DNA of 64,000 bases from Paratinospora sagittata (Eukaryota; Streptophyta; Magnoliopsida; Ranunculales; Menispermaceae). Shown here in pieces: positions 12,893 to 23,497 of the stretch (the stretch's first letter is position 1; every line of letters starts with the position of its first letter). Where the stretch lies: the NCBI GenBank assembly GCA_035771175.1, contig CM069589.1, forward strand, positions 24,880,201 to 24,944,200. Reading direction: 5' to 3'. The position numbers and the translations under genes are program-made. Below the pieces are notes generated by a model. The model saw only the letters and a list, made by a program, of their open reading frames with translations. It was not told the origin of the DNA and did no database searches.

Positions 12893-13010
12893 TTGCAGGA
12901 GGAAGATCCCTGCGACATTTCCATCAAAGAGGTAGATCTTTGGAATATACGGTCAGATTGAGCTCAAATTTTATCAGCACATTCTTAGCTTATGGTTCTT
13001 CATTCAGGTC

Positions 13011-13370
13011 GGTGGAGATCTTGATCAGAGGTTTCGTCTAAGAGATCTAACCTCTCAAACAAAGCTGGTCGGAAAGTCTAGATTTCTCGCACCGTTTCGC
13101 TCAAACTTATAGATCTCCTAATTCACTGTTAGATGGCTACCAAATTTGGGTATGTAGTTTAAAACGGATATTTCTACATTCTGAACGGTGGAGATCGTAA
13201 TTAGATGCTTTTCCTAAGAGATATAACCTCTCAAACGAAGCTGGTCGGAATTTCTGGGTTTCTCGTGCCGTTTCGGTAAAACTTGCAGATCTCCTCAATT
13301 TACCGTTGGATGGATATAAAATTTGGGTATGTCGTTTATAACAGATATTTCTATATTCAGAACGGTGGAG
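13011..13370 (+). repeat. Imperfect 176-bp direct repeat in the 5' LTR
   Basis: The box ggtggagat recurs at 13011, 13187 and 13364, a spacing of 176-177 bp. Each of the first two boxes is followed by a taagagat..taacctctcaaac block, a gctggtcgga box, a tttctcg.gccgtttcg-like block and gatctcct. The third copy is only the start of a unit. The units are clearly diverged, so this duplication is older than the element copy. Confidence 0.8.
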
Positions 13371-14304
13371 ATGTTTATCCGTCTAGTATTTTGTGTGATA
13401 TAGCCATCTGAGTTTGAGTATTTGCAGCAAGAAAGGAGAAACTGTCTGATTAGATACTTGTTCATCAAAGATACATATCTTTTCGGTCCACCGTTGGATT
13501 GGGCTGATATTTGGACAGAAGGTTTGTTTCTTCACATACTTCAATCTGTACGGTGGATTTTGTGATCACATATTTCTATTTGTAGATTAATACATCTGAA
13601 CAGAATATTAAATGAAGAATTGGTAAGGTGCTTGTATTGGACCTAAATTTAGAATATGATCTTAGACATTTCCAAATAGCTTGCATGTCAACTATGTTGA
13701 CCTAGTTGCCATTGTTGATGAACCCATGATGCAAAATCAGTAATATACATGGCTGAACATGGTGACCTAGTGTAAATCGACAATATGGCCTAAGTATGGA
13801 AAATTTCATATTTTAGGGCTTTTGATGCTTTTGGCCTAGAATCATTGAATTGATGCAACTTATGTTTAATTAAGCATGATTAGAGTTGATTATGCTACTG
13901 ATTTGGTGGTTGTGACCATATCATGGGTTAGGCCTACTTGAGATCAAGTGACCCAATTTGGGCATGTTTATGCCTAAAAGAATTGAAAATCAGTATTTTT
14001 GATTAATAGAATGGTTTATGTATGAGAACTATGCATTAGAGGCCTAAGTCATGTGATTTGAGTTGAATGATGGGATTAGATGGGATTTAGGCCTATTGTT
14101 TATATGTGGGCTGATTTAGGGTTGATGTGTAATGTCTATGTGATTGAGCATAGAAATTGATGTATGGTAGGATATTGATGAATGTTTCAGGATCTTGATT
14201 TGGGTTGATTCGGTTTGGTGATCGTGTGTGGTTAAGTACTCTCGCGAGGCTTGGTTGTGAGTAGACTTCACTTATGATTATATCATTTATGTCATCATAT
14301 CACT

Positions 14305-14315
14305 TATATATATAT
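14305..14315 (+). promoter_or_regulatory. Possible TATA box in the 5' LTR
   Basis: An uninterrupted tatatatatat run lies about 1 kb upstream of the LTR end and is present in both LTRs. Its place in the 3' half of the LTR would suit a promoter ahead of R and U5. A second TATA-like site at 12255-12260 is an alternative. Nothing in the sequence fixes the start site. Confidence 0.25.
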
Positions 14316-14453
14316 TGTATGTTGAAAGCATGAATGTGTTCTAATGTTTTGAATGATGCATTGATTTGAGAAAACCTTATGACTTTGGTTGGACCCATCT
14401 ATCTGGCTAATAGGGGGACTTAACCTTGTTATAAGAGGGTTTTAAGAAAGGAA

Positions 14454-14613
14454 ATGATTGGGATCAACGGCACGGTGAAATAGACGTGTACTAGTAACCC
14501 AAATAAAAATGATTGGGATCAACGGCACGGTGAAATAGACGTGTACTAGTAACCCAAATAAACATGATTGGGATCAACGGCACGGTGAAATAGACGTGTA
14601 CTAGTAACCCAAG
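14454..14613 (+). repeat. Triplicated 55-bp unit in the 5' LTR
   Basis: Three nearly perfect copies start at 14454, 14509 and 14564, each beginning atgattgggatcaacggcac and ending ctagtaacccaa. The last copy lacks the linker. The 3' LTR has the same three copies at 22620-22779, so the triplication predates this insertion. It sits between the TATA-like run and the LTR end. A regulatory or packaging role is possible but unsupported. Confidence 0.92.
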
Positions 14614-15199
14614 GCATGTGGAATGTGGATTCAAATTGATAAGCTTTTACTTGCATCGAACTTATTATAAATGCTTGATATCTATATGTTATGAGCTTTT
14701 AATCATGCTACACATTGACATGCATACATGGTTTTTATTGATGAGTATTGATAGCATATTTGAATTCTATTCACTGGGCATCGTTGGCTCACCCTCATTT
14801 TCCTCTTTCAGGTCCTTCTGTCCCGAATAAGGGCAAATGAGTAGTCATATCTTGAGGGCCTTGCCTGCGAGAGAATCCAACGCCTCGATGTGAGTTGAGA
14901 GACATTTTGATTGAATTGTGTTTTAAATTATTAAGTATTATGTTTTGGATTATGTAATTATAACACTTACCACATTGTAGTATGGGTGAGTTGGGACTTG
15001 TTAGATAGACTATGTGGGCATATGACGGTTTTTATTTGTACCCACAATTTTAGATTTTATGTCTATGTCAATTTTAATGGACTGTAGGGATTATGATTTT
15101 ATTTGTGGTTCATTTTTATGGATTATCTCTTGTCTTGGATGATTAATACGGTGGGTAGTTTTGTTTAATACCTTTTGATATCATATTGTTGTTTGGGAT

Positions 15200-15331
15200 A
15201 AGGCTTGTAGGGTCTCAACCACCTCACGGGAGTTGAGGAGTGGTCGGAGATGCCTACGCCGGGCGTCCCGCCCCGGCATTCCGCATGCCATTCCCTGCGG
15301 GGTTGGTGGTCCGGGGCACGGGGCCGCCACA
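15200..15331 (+). other. GC-rich, hairpin-prone 3' end of the LTR
   Basis: The last 130 bp of the LTR contrast with the AT-rich surroundings. They contain short inverted repeats (cctcacgggagttgagg, and gccgggcg pairing with cgccccggc around 15258-15276). A folded U5 end near the primer site is common in LTR elements. The fold itself is only read by eye. Confidence 0.45.
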
Positions 15332-15621
15332 GTTGGTATCAGAGCCTGATTTTACTAGGTTTGGTTTATGTATTGGACTTAGATGACTTTGACCTAGGAA
15401 TTGGGTGAGAGATTTAGGTGATTAAAAAGCTTAAAGGAACTAACTTAAAAGCCTTACTATCATATTTTCTGCGTGTATTATATGATATGGGTAGTTATGA
15501 GGCTTTGTTAATGTTTTAAATGTGTGATGGTTGCTCGTATTTCTACTTCTCAGTGTCATGAAGGAGCGAGAGATTAGGACAGCCACGCACAGGGCCATCC
15601 GATGATGACCGGATAGGGAGG
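15332..15621 (+). other. Leader (5' untranslated internal region)
   Basis: About 290 bp between the LTR and the gag start. It includes the primer-binding site and then AT-rich sequence. An upstream ATG at 15558 opens a frame that stops after 15 codons, so it is unlikely to be the gag start. The first 183 bp of this leader are repeated after the 3' LTR (23498-23680). Confidence 0.85.
15334..15345 (+). other. Primer-binding site for initiator Met tRNA
   Basis: tggtatcagagc, two bases after the LTR end, is complementary to the 3' end of plant initiator-Met tRNA, the usual primer of plant gypsy elements. The position and the match together fix the 5' LTR end. Confidence 0.92.
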
Positions 15622-18426
15622 ATGGAGGAGATCATTCAGGCACAGACTTCACAGATACAGGCCTTAGTGCAGCAGGTTGAGGCTATTGCTCGACAGTCAC
15701 CTCAAACAATACCTCAGGAGGCGGGCACTAGTGGGGCCGAGGCTAGTGGAGCTGCAGGGGCAGCAGGACCTCAAATGGCTGTACCTCAGCCTATGCCTAC
15801 ACCTGCTCCTAATGTTGTGCAGAACCCCACTGATCGGCGGATCAGACTGCTAGAGAAGTTCATGAAGCTAAAGCCTAAGGAATTCACTGGTGGGGTTGAC
15901 TTGAAGAAGGCCGAAGATTTGCTGAAGAATGTCGAGAAGATCAGTCGCTCCTTAGAGCTTGATGAGGAGTCTCAGGTCCTATGTGCTGCTCACACACTGG
16001 AGAGTGATGCAGAGGACTGGTGGCTTTCAGTGTTGGATACACAGGGGACAGTGAAGAGTTGGGACACCTTCAAACGGTTGTTCTTACAGGCTTACGTTCC
16101 AGAGACTGAGAGACAGGCTAAGCAACTCGAGTTTTTGAATCTCGCACAGGGCACCATGTCAGTTAGGGAGTACGAGCTTAGATTTAGGCAGCTCGCAGTT
16201 TATGCTCCTGGGTTAGTTCAGACACCGAGTGATAAGATTATAAGGTTCTCTTTGAACCTAAGGCCAGCGATCCGACAGGCCTTGTCTGTAACGAAGATGA
16301 CTGATTTTACCACAGTGGTCCAGAGGGCCAAACAGTATGAGTTGGCTGAGCGGGTTGATGGTATGTCTACACGAGCAGCTCTAGGTGAACCGACTTCACA
16401 AGCAGAGTCTGGGGGACAGTTCCAAACTCCGTGGAAGAAAGGAAAATGGGAAAGGAAGAGAAAGTTTTATGGAAGAGCACAGTCTGATGGTGCTCAGAGT
16501 AAGGCATCCCAGGTTCAGATTGGTATGATGGCCTCACCAGTGGTTTCCTCTCCTGTCCCTATTCCTACTCAGGCACCGAGTGCACCAAGACCCCCATTCC
16601 CACAGAATGCTGGCCGAGGCAGAGGTAGAAGCCGAGGAAGCTATGTGACGACATCTCAGAATGGATCATCTGCGCCTAGGACTCCGTTCTTATGTTATCA
16701 ATGTGGGCAGGCTGGGCATAGGAAGTTAGAGTGTCCAAATTTTCAGAGAGCTCAGGGATTTGTGCAGCAGTCCAGTGCCAGAGAGACAGCGAAGGCAGCT
16801 ACTGAGCCAGACCCGACAGCATCCAGGACTTTGATGGAAGGTACTATTATTATTTGTGGTACTTCTATGCATGTATTATTTGATGCTGGTTCTACATTAT
16901 CATTCATATCTGGACGTATGATAGATAGTTTGCATTTGACTCCCATTAGGGCTAGTACATGGTTAGTGGTGAGTACTGTAGCTGGGGATAGGATCTACCT
17001 GAACATGATCTGTAGCCAGTGTGTGGTTCAGATTGGTGATGTTGAGATGCCTATTGACTTTCGAGTCCTAGAATTTTTAGAGTTTGATGCAATTTTAGGG
17101 ATGGATTGGCTCGTGGCTTATCATGCAGTTGTCGACTGTTTCGCGAAGAGAATCATTTTTCAGATCCCCGGACACCCAGTGTTTACACTACAGGGTAGAG
17201 CTTCAGACCAGACAGTCACAAGGGATAGATTTGTGACTGATGGAGATAGGGAGATTTTGACTGGGTTAGTGCCTGATGAGGAAGAGACTAGTGAGGTGAT
17301 AATGGAGGATATTGCCATTGTTAGGGATTTTCCAGATGTGTTCCCTACGGATCTTCCAGGATTACCACCGAAGCGAGAGATCGATTTCATTATTGAACTA
17401 GTCCCTGGCACGAAGCCTATCTCCATGGCACCATGTAGAATGGCGCCAGCCGAGTTGAGAGAGTTGCAGAAACAACTCGATGAGTTATTGGCTAAGGGCT
17501 TTATTTGCCCGAGTGTGTCACCCTGGGGAGCTCCAGTTCTTTTTGTGAAAAAGAAAGATGGGAGCTTGCGGTTATGCATCGACTATCGCCAATTGAACAG
17601 GGTGACCATCAAGAACAAATATCCTCTCCCAAGGATTGATGACTTGTTTGATCAGTTGAGGGGAGCGAAGTATTTTTCGAAGATTGATTTGCGCTCCGGG
17701 TATCATCTGCTGAGGATCAGGGAGGAAGATGTGTCTAAGACAGCATTCAGAACCCGTTATGGACATTATGAGTTCCTTGTGATGCCATTTGGTGTGACTA
17801 ATGCACCGGCGATGTTCATGGACCTGATGCAGAGGGTCTTTAGGCAGTATCTGGATAAGTTTGTCATCGTCTTCATTGATGACATATTGGTGTATTCCAA
17901 GACTCAAGCTGAGCATGAAGAACACCTTAGAGTGACCTTGCAAACTCTGAGAGAGCATAGGCTATATGCAAAGCTAAGCAAGTGCGAGTTTTGGATCACC
18001 GAAGTGAAGTTCTTAGGTCATGTGGTGAGTTCTGAGGGAATTTTAGTTGATCAGTCTAAGGTTGAAGCCATTATCAGTTGGCCTAGGCCTACCACAGTGA
18101 CCGAGATCAGAAGCTTTCTTGGGTTAGCTGGTTACTATAGGAGATTCGTTCAGGAATTCTCCAAGATAGCTACGCCTATGACTAGGCTCACCCAGAAAGA
18201 TGTGTCCTTTGTATGGACCGAGGAGTGTGAGAATGCCTTTTTAGAGTTGAAGAAAAGATTGACATCTACGCCAGTGTTGATTTTGCCAGAGCCTGATCAG
18301 GAGTTAGTTATCTATACTGATGCCTCTCGTATCGGCTTGGGTTGCGTGTTGATGCAGAAGGATAGGGTCATTGCTTATGCATCGAGGCAGTTGAAGGTGC
18401 ATGAAAAAAAACTACCCTGTTCATGA
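15622..18426 (+). CDS. gag, protease, reverse transcriptase and start of RNase H (934 codons)
   Basis: The ATG at 15622 opens the longest frame (MEEIIQAQ). In-frame sequence upstream is closed by a TAG near 15571. Residues about 75-200 match the retrotransposon gag fold ([16 protein letters not shown]). A CCHC zinc knuckle lies at residues 358-371, with C-x2-C-x4-H-x4-C spacing. The protease region has DAGST at 421-425 and LGMDW at 492-496. The expected catalytic triplet is D-S/T-G, so Ala at residue 422 is odd and may inactivate the protease. Reverse transcriptase shows [10 protein letters not shown]689 in KIDLRSGYH, and FIDD with D753-D754, all catalytic Asp present. RNase H begins at VIYTDAS, with D900. 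The frame then slips at the A-run and ends nine codons later. Confidence 0.95.
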   Translation: MEEIIQAQTSQIQALVQQVEAIARQSPQTIPQEAGTSGAEASGAAGAAGPQMAVPQPMPTPAPNVVQNPTDRRIRLLEKFMKLKPKEFTGGVDLKKAEDLLKNVEKISRSLELDEESQVLCAAHTLESDAEDWWLSVLDTQGTVKSWDTFKRLFLQAYVPETERQAKQLEFLNLAQGTMSVREYELRFRQLAVYAPGLVQTPSDKIIRFSLNLRPAIRQALSVTKMTDFTTVVQRAKQYELAERVDGMSTRAALGEPTSQAESGGQFQTPWKKGKWERKRKFYGRAQSDGAQSKASQVQIGMMASPVVSSPVPIPTQAPSAPRPPFPQNAGRGRGRSRGSYVTTSQNGSSAPRTPFLCYQCGQAGHRKLECPNFQRAQGFVQQSSARETAKAATEPDPTASRTLMEGTIIICGTSMHVLFDAGSTLSFISGRMIDSLHLTPIRASTWLVVSTVAGDRIYLNMICSQCVVQIGDVEMPIDFRVLEFLEFDAILGMDWLVAYHAVVDCFAKRIIFQIPGHPVFTLQGRASDQTVTRDRFVTDGDREILTGLVPDEEETSEVIMEDIAIVRDFPDVFPTDLPGLPPKREIDFIIELVPGTKPISMAPCRMAPAELRELQKQLDELLAKGFICPSVSPWGAPVLFVKKKDGSLRLCIDYRQLNRVTIKNKYPLPRIDDLFDQLRGAKYFSKIDLRSGYHLLRIREEDVSKTAFRTRYGHYEFLVMPFGVTNAPAMFMDLMQRVFRQYLDKFVIVFIDDILVYSKTQAEHEEHLRVTLQTLREHRLYAKLSKCEFWITEVKFLGHVVSSEGILVDQSKVEAIISWPRPTTVTEIRSFLGLAGYYRRFVQEFSKIATPMTRLTQKDVSFVWTEECENAFLELKKRLTSTPVLILPEPDQELVIYTDASRIGLGCVLMQKDRVIAYASRQLKVHEKKLPCS
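18404..18411 (+). other. Frameshift 1: A-run of eight
   Basis: The RNase H frame requires seven A here, but the sequence has eight. The family-like sequence continues immediately in the next frame ([19 protein letters not shown]). This could be a genuine slippage mutation or a homopolymer sequencing error. Confidence 0.8.
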
Positions 18427-18490
18427 CTTAGAACTGGCTGTAGTGGTTTTTGCTTTGAAGATTTGGAGGCATTATCTCTATGGTGAGATA

Positions 18491-18540
18491 TTCACTTTGT
18501 ATTCTGACCATAAGATTCACTTTGTATTCTGACCATAAGA
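18491..18540 (+). other. Frameshift 2: exact 25-bp tandem duplication in RNase H
   Basis: The 25 bases 18491-18515 (starting ttcactttgtattc) are repeated exactly at 18516-18540. Because 25 is not a multiple of three, the frame shifts. The identity of the two copies suggests a recent slippage event. Confidence 0.93.
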
Positions 18541-18899
18541 GCCTCAAGTACTTGTTCTCCCAGAAGGAATTGAACATGAGGCAGAGAAGGTGGTTAGAGC
18601 TCCTCAAAGACTATGATTTTACATTGGAATACCACCCAGGTAAAGCCAATGTAGTGGCTGATGCATTGAGCAGGAAGCGGGTAGAGACAGTTATGGTAGC
18701 ACACCAGATGTCTCATGAGTGGAGACTACTTGAGGCGGCTACGGTTATGAGTATATGTGCTACCCCTTCAGATCAGATTGTGATATGTGCTCAAATGAGA
18801 GCTCAGCCTACACAAGTCCAGGAGGTAATTGACCAACAGAGACTTGACGTTGATTATGGGATATACAAGTCTTGGGCTGAGAGCAGTGATTTTACTGAT

Positions 18900-18902
18900 T
18901 GA
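18900..18902 (+). other. Nonsense codon between RNase H and integrase
   Basis: A TGA interrupts a frame that continues on the other side with the integrase N-terminal text (DGALRFRGRLWVP). A single base change is the simplest cause. Confidence 0.8.
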
Positions 18903-19042
18903 CACTTGTCATCTGATGGTGCCTTGAGATTTAGGGGACGTTTATGGGTTCCCGCAGATCCACGACTTAGACAGAGTGTTCTCCAAGAGGCTCACAGATC
19001 TCATTATGCTATTCATCCTGGCGGAACCAAGATGTACATGAT
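18903..19042 (+). pseudogene. Integrase N-terminal zinc-finger half, frame broken
   Basis: This continues in the frame of the preceding piece as LRFRGRLWVPADPR and then [12 protein letters not shown], which holds the His residues of the HHCC zinc finger. One base is missing at 19037/19038, just after KMY, so the frame shifts before the Cys pair. The Cys pair (CEIC) lies in the next frame. Confidence 0.82.
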
Positions 19043-20251
19043 ATGAAAAGAATGTACTGGTGGCCCGACATGAAGAGAGAAATAGCTCAGTTCATTCAGA
19101 GGTGTGAGATCTGTCAAAGAGTCAAAGCTGAGCATCAGAGGCCTGGAGGGCAGATGCAACCGCTTGCCATTCCTGAGTGGAAATGGGAGCATGTCACTAT
19201 GGACTTTGTTGTGGGATTACCCAACACCCCGAGGAGACATAATGCTGTTTGGGTTATTATTGATCGCTTGACCAAGTCCGCTCACTTTCTACCGGTGAAC
19301 ACTAGGGATTCTATGGACAAGCTGAGCAGACTCTATATGCGGGAGATAGTCAGATTACATGGAGTGCCTGTTTCGATTGTGTCAGATAGGGATCCGAGGT
19401 TTACATCGGTATTCTGGCAGGGGCTGCAGAGGCAGCTCGGCACTAGACTAGATCTCAGTACCGCTTTTCACCCCCAGACGGATGGCCAGTCTGAGAGGTT
19501 GATATCGATTTTAGAGGATATGCTTCGAGCTTGTGTCCTTGAGTCCAGTGGTAACTGGGAGGAGTACATACATCTGTGTGAGTTTGCGTACAACAATAGC
19601 TATCAGTCCAGTATTGGCATGGCTCTTTTTGAGGCATTGTATGGTCGACCCTGTAGATCTCCGATCTGTTGGACGGAGGTAGGGGATGTTGCGATGATGG
19701 GACCAGAGTTTGTACAAGAACACACAGAGAATATTAAGAGGATCAAGCATAATATGAAAGTAGCCCAAGACAGGCAGAAGAGTTACAATGATGCCAAGCG
19801 GAAGACTGTAGAGTTCGAGGTGGGTGACCAAGTTTTATTGAAGGTCTCACCTCAGAAGGGCCAAACTAGATTTGGGATAAAAGGCAAGCTCGCTCCGAGA
19901 TTTATTGGGTCGTTCGAGGTTTTAGAACGAATTGGCCCCGTCGCTTACCGATTAGCCTTGCCACCTCAGTTAGCAGCAGTCCACAATGTCTTTCATGTGT
20001 CAATGTTGAGAGCGTACAAGAGTGATTTTGATCACGTCTTGGACTGGAGGAACATTGAACTGAGGCAGGATGGGACTTATGATGAGGAACCTATTCAGAT
20101 ACTTGACCGGAAGGTCCAGAGGTTACGTAATCGCGAGATTCCGATGGTTAAGGTGAGATGGCAGTTCCATGGCGAGGAACAGGTTACTTGGGAGCGTGAG
20201 GACTACATGATGGAGCACTTTGCCGAGTTCATGGGCTTAGGTAATTCTTAA
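19043..20251 (+). CDS. Integrase core, GPY/F module and chromodomain (402 codons, 5'-broken)
   Basis: The open frame starts at an internal Met just after the one-base deletion, so this ATG is not a native start. C21-x2-C24 completes the zinc finger. The catalytic triad is intact: D54 (MDFVVGLP), D115 (IVSDRDPRF) and E151 (QTDGQSERL), with exactly 35 residues between D115 and E151. The GPY/F-type module is near 281-304 but reads RFIGSFEVL, with Ser in place of the usual Pro. The chromodomain spans about 350-397 ([24 protein letters not shown]). In chromoviruses this domain binds modified histones and steers insertion to heterochromatin, which fits the satellite location. The stop lies 43 bp before the 3' LTR. 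Confidence 0.95.
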   Translation: MKRMYWWPDMKREIAQFIQRCEICQRVKAEHQRPGGQMQPLAIPEWKWEHVTMDFVVGLPNTPRRHNAVWVIIDRLTKSAHFLPVNTRDSMDKLSRLYMREIVRLHGVPVSIVSDRDPRFTSVFWQGLQRQLGTRLDLSTAFHPQTDGQSERLISILEDMLRACVLESSGNWEEYIHLCEFAYNNSYQSSIGMALFEALYGRPCRSPICWTEVGDVAMMGPEFVQEHTENIKRIKHNMKVAQDRQKSYNDAKRKTVEFEVGDQVLLKVSPQKGQTRFGIKGKLAPRFIGSFEVLERIGPVAYRLALPPQLAAVHNVFHVSMLRAYKSDFDHVLDWRNIELRQDGTYDEEPIQILDRKVQRLRNREIPMVKVRWQFHGEEQVTWEREDYMMEHFAEFMGLGNS

Positions 20252-20280
20252 CCTTAAAACTTCGAGGACGAAGTTTATTC

Positions 20281-20294
20281 TAAGGTGGGTGTGA
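20281..20294 (+). other. Probable polypurine tract region
   Basis: The aaggtggg run immediately before the 3' LTR is in the place where plus-strand DNA synthesis is primed. It is short and interrupted by T, as is usual in plant gypsy elements. Confidence 0.6.
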
Positions 20295-20701
20295 TGTGAC
20301 GCCCCGAAAATTATTTCACCTAGACCATAACCCAATTGCATTTTTGCCCAAACTCTATGTGTTGTCTTGATATGTTTGGTGTTTGTTTGATGATTGTTTA
20401 ATGTTTGTATAGTTGATGCTTGATAATGTATATAACTATATGTATCATAAATTGTATATGAGTCATGTTAAATTAAAGTATAATGCATATGTTATGATTT
20501 ATGCATGGGCTCATTAAACCATGAATTGATATGGGTTAGGATTGATTGAATAAAAGGATAAATGAAATTGAAAATTTGGTGTATTAAATGGATTGGACAT
20601 TTAAAATACATGGGGTTGGTATGGGTAGTATGAGACCAACACATGTGAAGGTTGGTGCATGAAAGTGGACAAGTGTCACATGCCCTCAAGGAAGTGCTAG
20701 A

Positions 20702-20957
20702 ATGAGTGGAGGGAATCAAGGAGAGAATCAAGGAGGAAAACAAGGAGAGAATCAAGGAGGGAATCAAGGAGAGAATCAAGGAGGAAAACAAGGAGAGGAA
20801 AACAAGGAGAGAATCAAGGAGGAAAACAAGGAGATAATCAAGGAGGAAAACAAGGAGATAATCAAGGAGGAAAACAAGAAGAGAATCAAGGAGAGAATCA
20901 AGGAGGAAAACAAGGAGAGAATCAAGGAGAGAATCAAGGAGGGAATCAAGGAATTGC
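20702..20957 (+). repeat. GA-rich minisatellite in the 3' LTR
   Basis: Same 12-13-bp unit family as in the 5' LTR, with a different internal order (for example two consecutive gataatcaagg units) and a net length 9 bp shorter. This is the fastest-changing part of the LTR pair. Confidence 0.88.
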
Positions 20958-20972
20958 TAGAAAGAGGTGAGT

Positions 20973-21057
20973 GGAGAGAAAGGAAAGAAGAAGAGAAAGA
21001 AAAGAAGAGAAAGGAAAGAAGAAGAGAAAGGAAAGAAGAAGAGAAGGAAGGAGAGAG
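20973..21057 (+). repeat. 85-nt homopurine run in the 3' LTR
   Basis: Same length and sequence as the run in the 5' LTR. It is stable between the two LTRs, although the neighbouring minisatellite is not. Confidence 0.9.
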
Positions 21058-22619
21058 TTGCAGGAGGAAGATCCCTGCGACATTTCCATCAAAGAGGTAG
21101 ATCTTTGGAATATACGGTCAGATTGAGCTCAACTTTTATCAGCACATTCTTAGCTTATGGTTCTTCATTCTGGTCGGTGGAGATCTTGATCAGAGGTTTC
21201 GTCTAAGAGATCTAACCTCTCAAACAAAGCTGGTCGGAAAGTCTAGATTTCTCGCACCGTTTTGCTCAAACTTTTAGATCTCCTAATTCTACTGTTAGAT
21301 GGCTACCAAATTTGGGTATGTAGTTTAAAACGTATATTTCTACATTCTGAACGGTGGAGATCGTAATTAGATGCTTTTCCTAAGAGATATAACCTCTCAA
21401 ACGAAGCTGGTCGGAATTTCTGGGTTTCTCGTGCCGTTTCGGTAAAACTTGTAGATCTCCTCAATTTACCGTTGGATGGATATAAAATTTGGGTATGTCG
21501 TTTATAACAGATATTTCTATATTCAGAACGGTGGAGATGTTTATCTGTCTAGTATTTTGTGTGATATAGCCATCTGAGTTTGAGTATTTGCAGCAAGAAA
21601 GGAGAAACTGTCTGATTAGATACTTGTTCATCAAAGATACATATCTTTTCGGTCCACCGTTGGATTGGGCTGATATTTGGACAGAAGGTTTGTTTCTTCA
21701 CATAATTCAATATGTACGGTGGATTTTGTGATCACATATTTCTATTTGTAGATTAATACATCTGAACAGAATATTAAATGAAGAATTGGTAAGGTGCTTG
21801 TATTGGACCTAAATTTAGAATATGATCTTAGACATTTCCAAATAGCTTGCATGTCAACTATGTTGACCTAGTTGCCATTGTTGATGAACCCATGATGCAA
21901 AATCAGTAATATACATGGCTGAACATGGTGACCTAGTGTAAATCGACAATATGGCCTAAGTATGGAAAATTTCATATTTTAGGGCTTTTGATGCTTTTGG
22001 CCTAGAATCATTGAATTGATGCAACTTATGTTTAATTAAGCATGATTAGAGTTGATTATGCTACTGATTTGGTGGTTGTGACCATATCATGGGTTAGGCC
22101 TACTTGAGATCAAGTGACCCAATTTGGGCATGTTTATGCCTAAAAGAATTGAAAATCAGTATTTTTGATTAATAGAATGGTTTATGTATGAGAACTATGC
22201 ATTAGAGGCCTAAGTCATGTGATTTGAGTTGAATGATGGGATTAGATGGGATTTAGGCCTATTGTTTATATGTGGGCTGATTTAGGGTTGATGTGTAATG
22301 TCTATGTGATTGAGCATAGAAATTGATGTATGGTAGGATATTGATGAATGTTTCAGGATCTTGATTTGGGTTGATTCGGTTTGGTGATCGTGTGTGGTTA
22401 AGTACTCTCGCGAGGCTTGGTTGTGAGTAGACTTCACTTATGATTATATCATTTATGTCATCATATCACTTATATATATATTGTATGTTGAAAGCATGAA
22501 TGTGTTCTAATGTTTTGAATGATGCATTGATTTGAGAAAACCTTATGACTTTGGTTGGACCCATCTATCTGGCTAATAGGGGGACTTAACCTTGTTATAA
22601 GAGGGTTTTAAGAAAGGAA

Positions 22620-22779
22620 ATGATTGGGATCAACGGCACGGTGAAATAGACGTGTACTAGTAACCCAAATAAAAATGATTGGGATCAACGGCACGGTGAA
22701 ATAGACGTGTACTAGTAACCCAAATAAACATGATTGGGATCAACGGCACGGTGAAATAGACGTGTACTAGTAACCCAAG
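22620..22779 (+). repeat. Triplicated 55-bp unit in the 3' LTR
   Basis: Three copies at the same LTR position as in the 5' LTR (offset 8166 bp), with no change that I can see between the two LTRs. Confidence 0.92.
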
Positions 22780-23497
22780 GCATGTGGAATGTGGATTCAA
22801 ATTGATAAGCTTTTACTTGCATCGAACTTATTATAAATGCTTGATATCTATATGTTATGAGCTTTTAATCATGCTACACATTGACATGCATACATGGTTT
22901 TTATTGATGAGTATTGATAGCATATTTGAATTCTATTCACTGGGCATCGTTGGCTCACCCTCATTTTCCTCTTTCAGGTCCTTCTGTCCCGAATAAGGGC
23001 AAAGGAGTAGTCATATCTTGAGGGCCTTGCCTGCGAGAGAATCCAACGCCTCGATGTGAGTTGAGAAACATTTTGATTGAATTGTGTTTTAAATTATTAA
23101 GTATTATGTTTTGGATTATGTAATTATAACACTTACCACATTGTAGTATGGGTGAGTTGGGACTTGTTAGATAGACTATGTGGGCATATGACGGTTTTTA
23201 TTTGTACCCACAATTTTAGATTTTATGTCTATATCAATTTTAAAGGACTGTAGGGATTATGATTTTATTTGTGGTTCATTTTTATGGATTATCTCTTGTC
23301 TTGGATGATTAATACGGTGGGTAGTTTTGTTTAATACCTTTTGATATCATATTGTTGTTTGGGATAAGGCTTGTAGGGTCTCAACCACCTCACGGGAGTT
23401 GAGGAGTGGTCGGAGATGCCTACGCCGGGCGTCCCGCCCCGGCATTCCGCATGCCATTCCCTGCGGGGTTGGTGGTCCGGGGCACGGGGTCGCCACA

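Larger units (their letters stand above)
12121..15331 (+). repeat. 5' LTR (3211 bp)
   Basis: The LTR begins TGTGACGCCCCG and ends GCCGCCACA, the usual TG...CA boundaries, and is followed two bases later by the primer-binding site. It matches 20295-23497 almost base for base. The differences I noted include four near the start and scattered single changes near 12973, 13007, 13100, 13545, 14837 and 15068-15080. It holds a GA-rich minisatellite, a homopurine run, an imperfect 176-bp repeat and a triplicated 55-bp unit. It should carry the promoter and polyadenylation signals, but I cannot place the U3/R/U5 borders with certainty. Confidence 0.95.
18412..18902 (+). pseudogene. RNase H C-terminal part and connection to integrase (fragment)
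   Basis: After the first frameshift the RNase H family text continues to DHK at about 18515, where a 25-bp tandem duplication shifts the frame again. From 18516 the third frame gives [13 protein letters not shown], then [12 protein letters not shown] and [15 protein letters not shown]. These are the C-terminal RNase H motifs of gypsy elements. The piece ends at a TGA (18900-18902) ahead of the integrase zinc finger. An ATG at 18480 opens a frame here but has no reason to be a real start. Confidence 0.85.
15622..20251 (+). pseudogene. gag-pol polyprotein gene, broken at four places
   Basis: This was a single gag-pol frame spanning capsid, protease, reverse transcriptase, RNase H, integrase and chromodomain. 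Reading it now requires three frames. An extra A in the run 18404-18411 and a 25-bp duplication at 18491-18540 each shift the frame by one. A TGA interrupts it at 18900-18902, and one base is missing at 19037/19038. The frame arithmetic agrees: the pieces lie in frames 1, 0 and 2 of the plus strand, as these lesions predict. The A-run change could be an assembly error. The 25-bp duplication and the stop are harder to explain that way. The pieces are described separately. Confidence 0.93.
20295..23497 (+). repeat. 3' LTR (3203 bp)
   Basis: It starts TGTGACGCCCCG and ends GTCGCCACA. It is about 99% identical to the 5' LTR by eye. The 8-bp length difference comes from the GA-rich minisatellite (9 bp shorter) and a one-base insertion near 21285. 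It is followed directly by a second primer-binding site and leader rather than by flanking DNA. Confidence 0.95.

Noticed and set aside
12528..12935. A 135-codon Gly/Asn/Gln- and Lys/Glu-rich open frame in the LTR (and its partner at 20702-21100)
   Set aside because: It is the GA-rich minisatellite and homopurine run, which lack stop codons on this strand. It resembles no protein family, and its length changes with repeat number between LTRs.
14618..14830. A 70-codon open frame in the LTR, present in both copies
   Set aside because: It lies in non-coding LTR sequence, is duplicated only because the LTR is, and has no recognisable domain.
16752..17958. Minus-strand open frames across gag-pol (16752-16946, 17160-17579, 17572-17958) and integrase (19455-19637, 19511-19831)
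   Set aside because: They are shadows of the well-supported plus-strand polyprotein.
18480..18902. A separate gene starting at ATG 18480
   Set aside because: The frame is the RNase H continuation after two frameshifts, and the ATG lies within the duplicated and frameshifted stretch.
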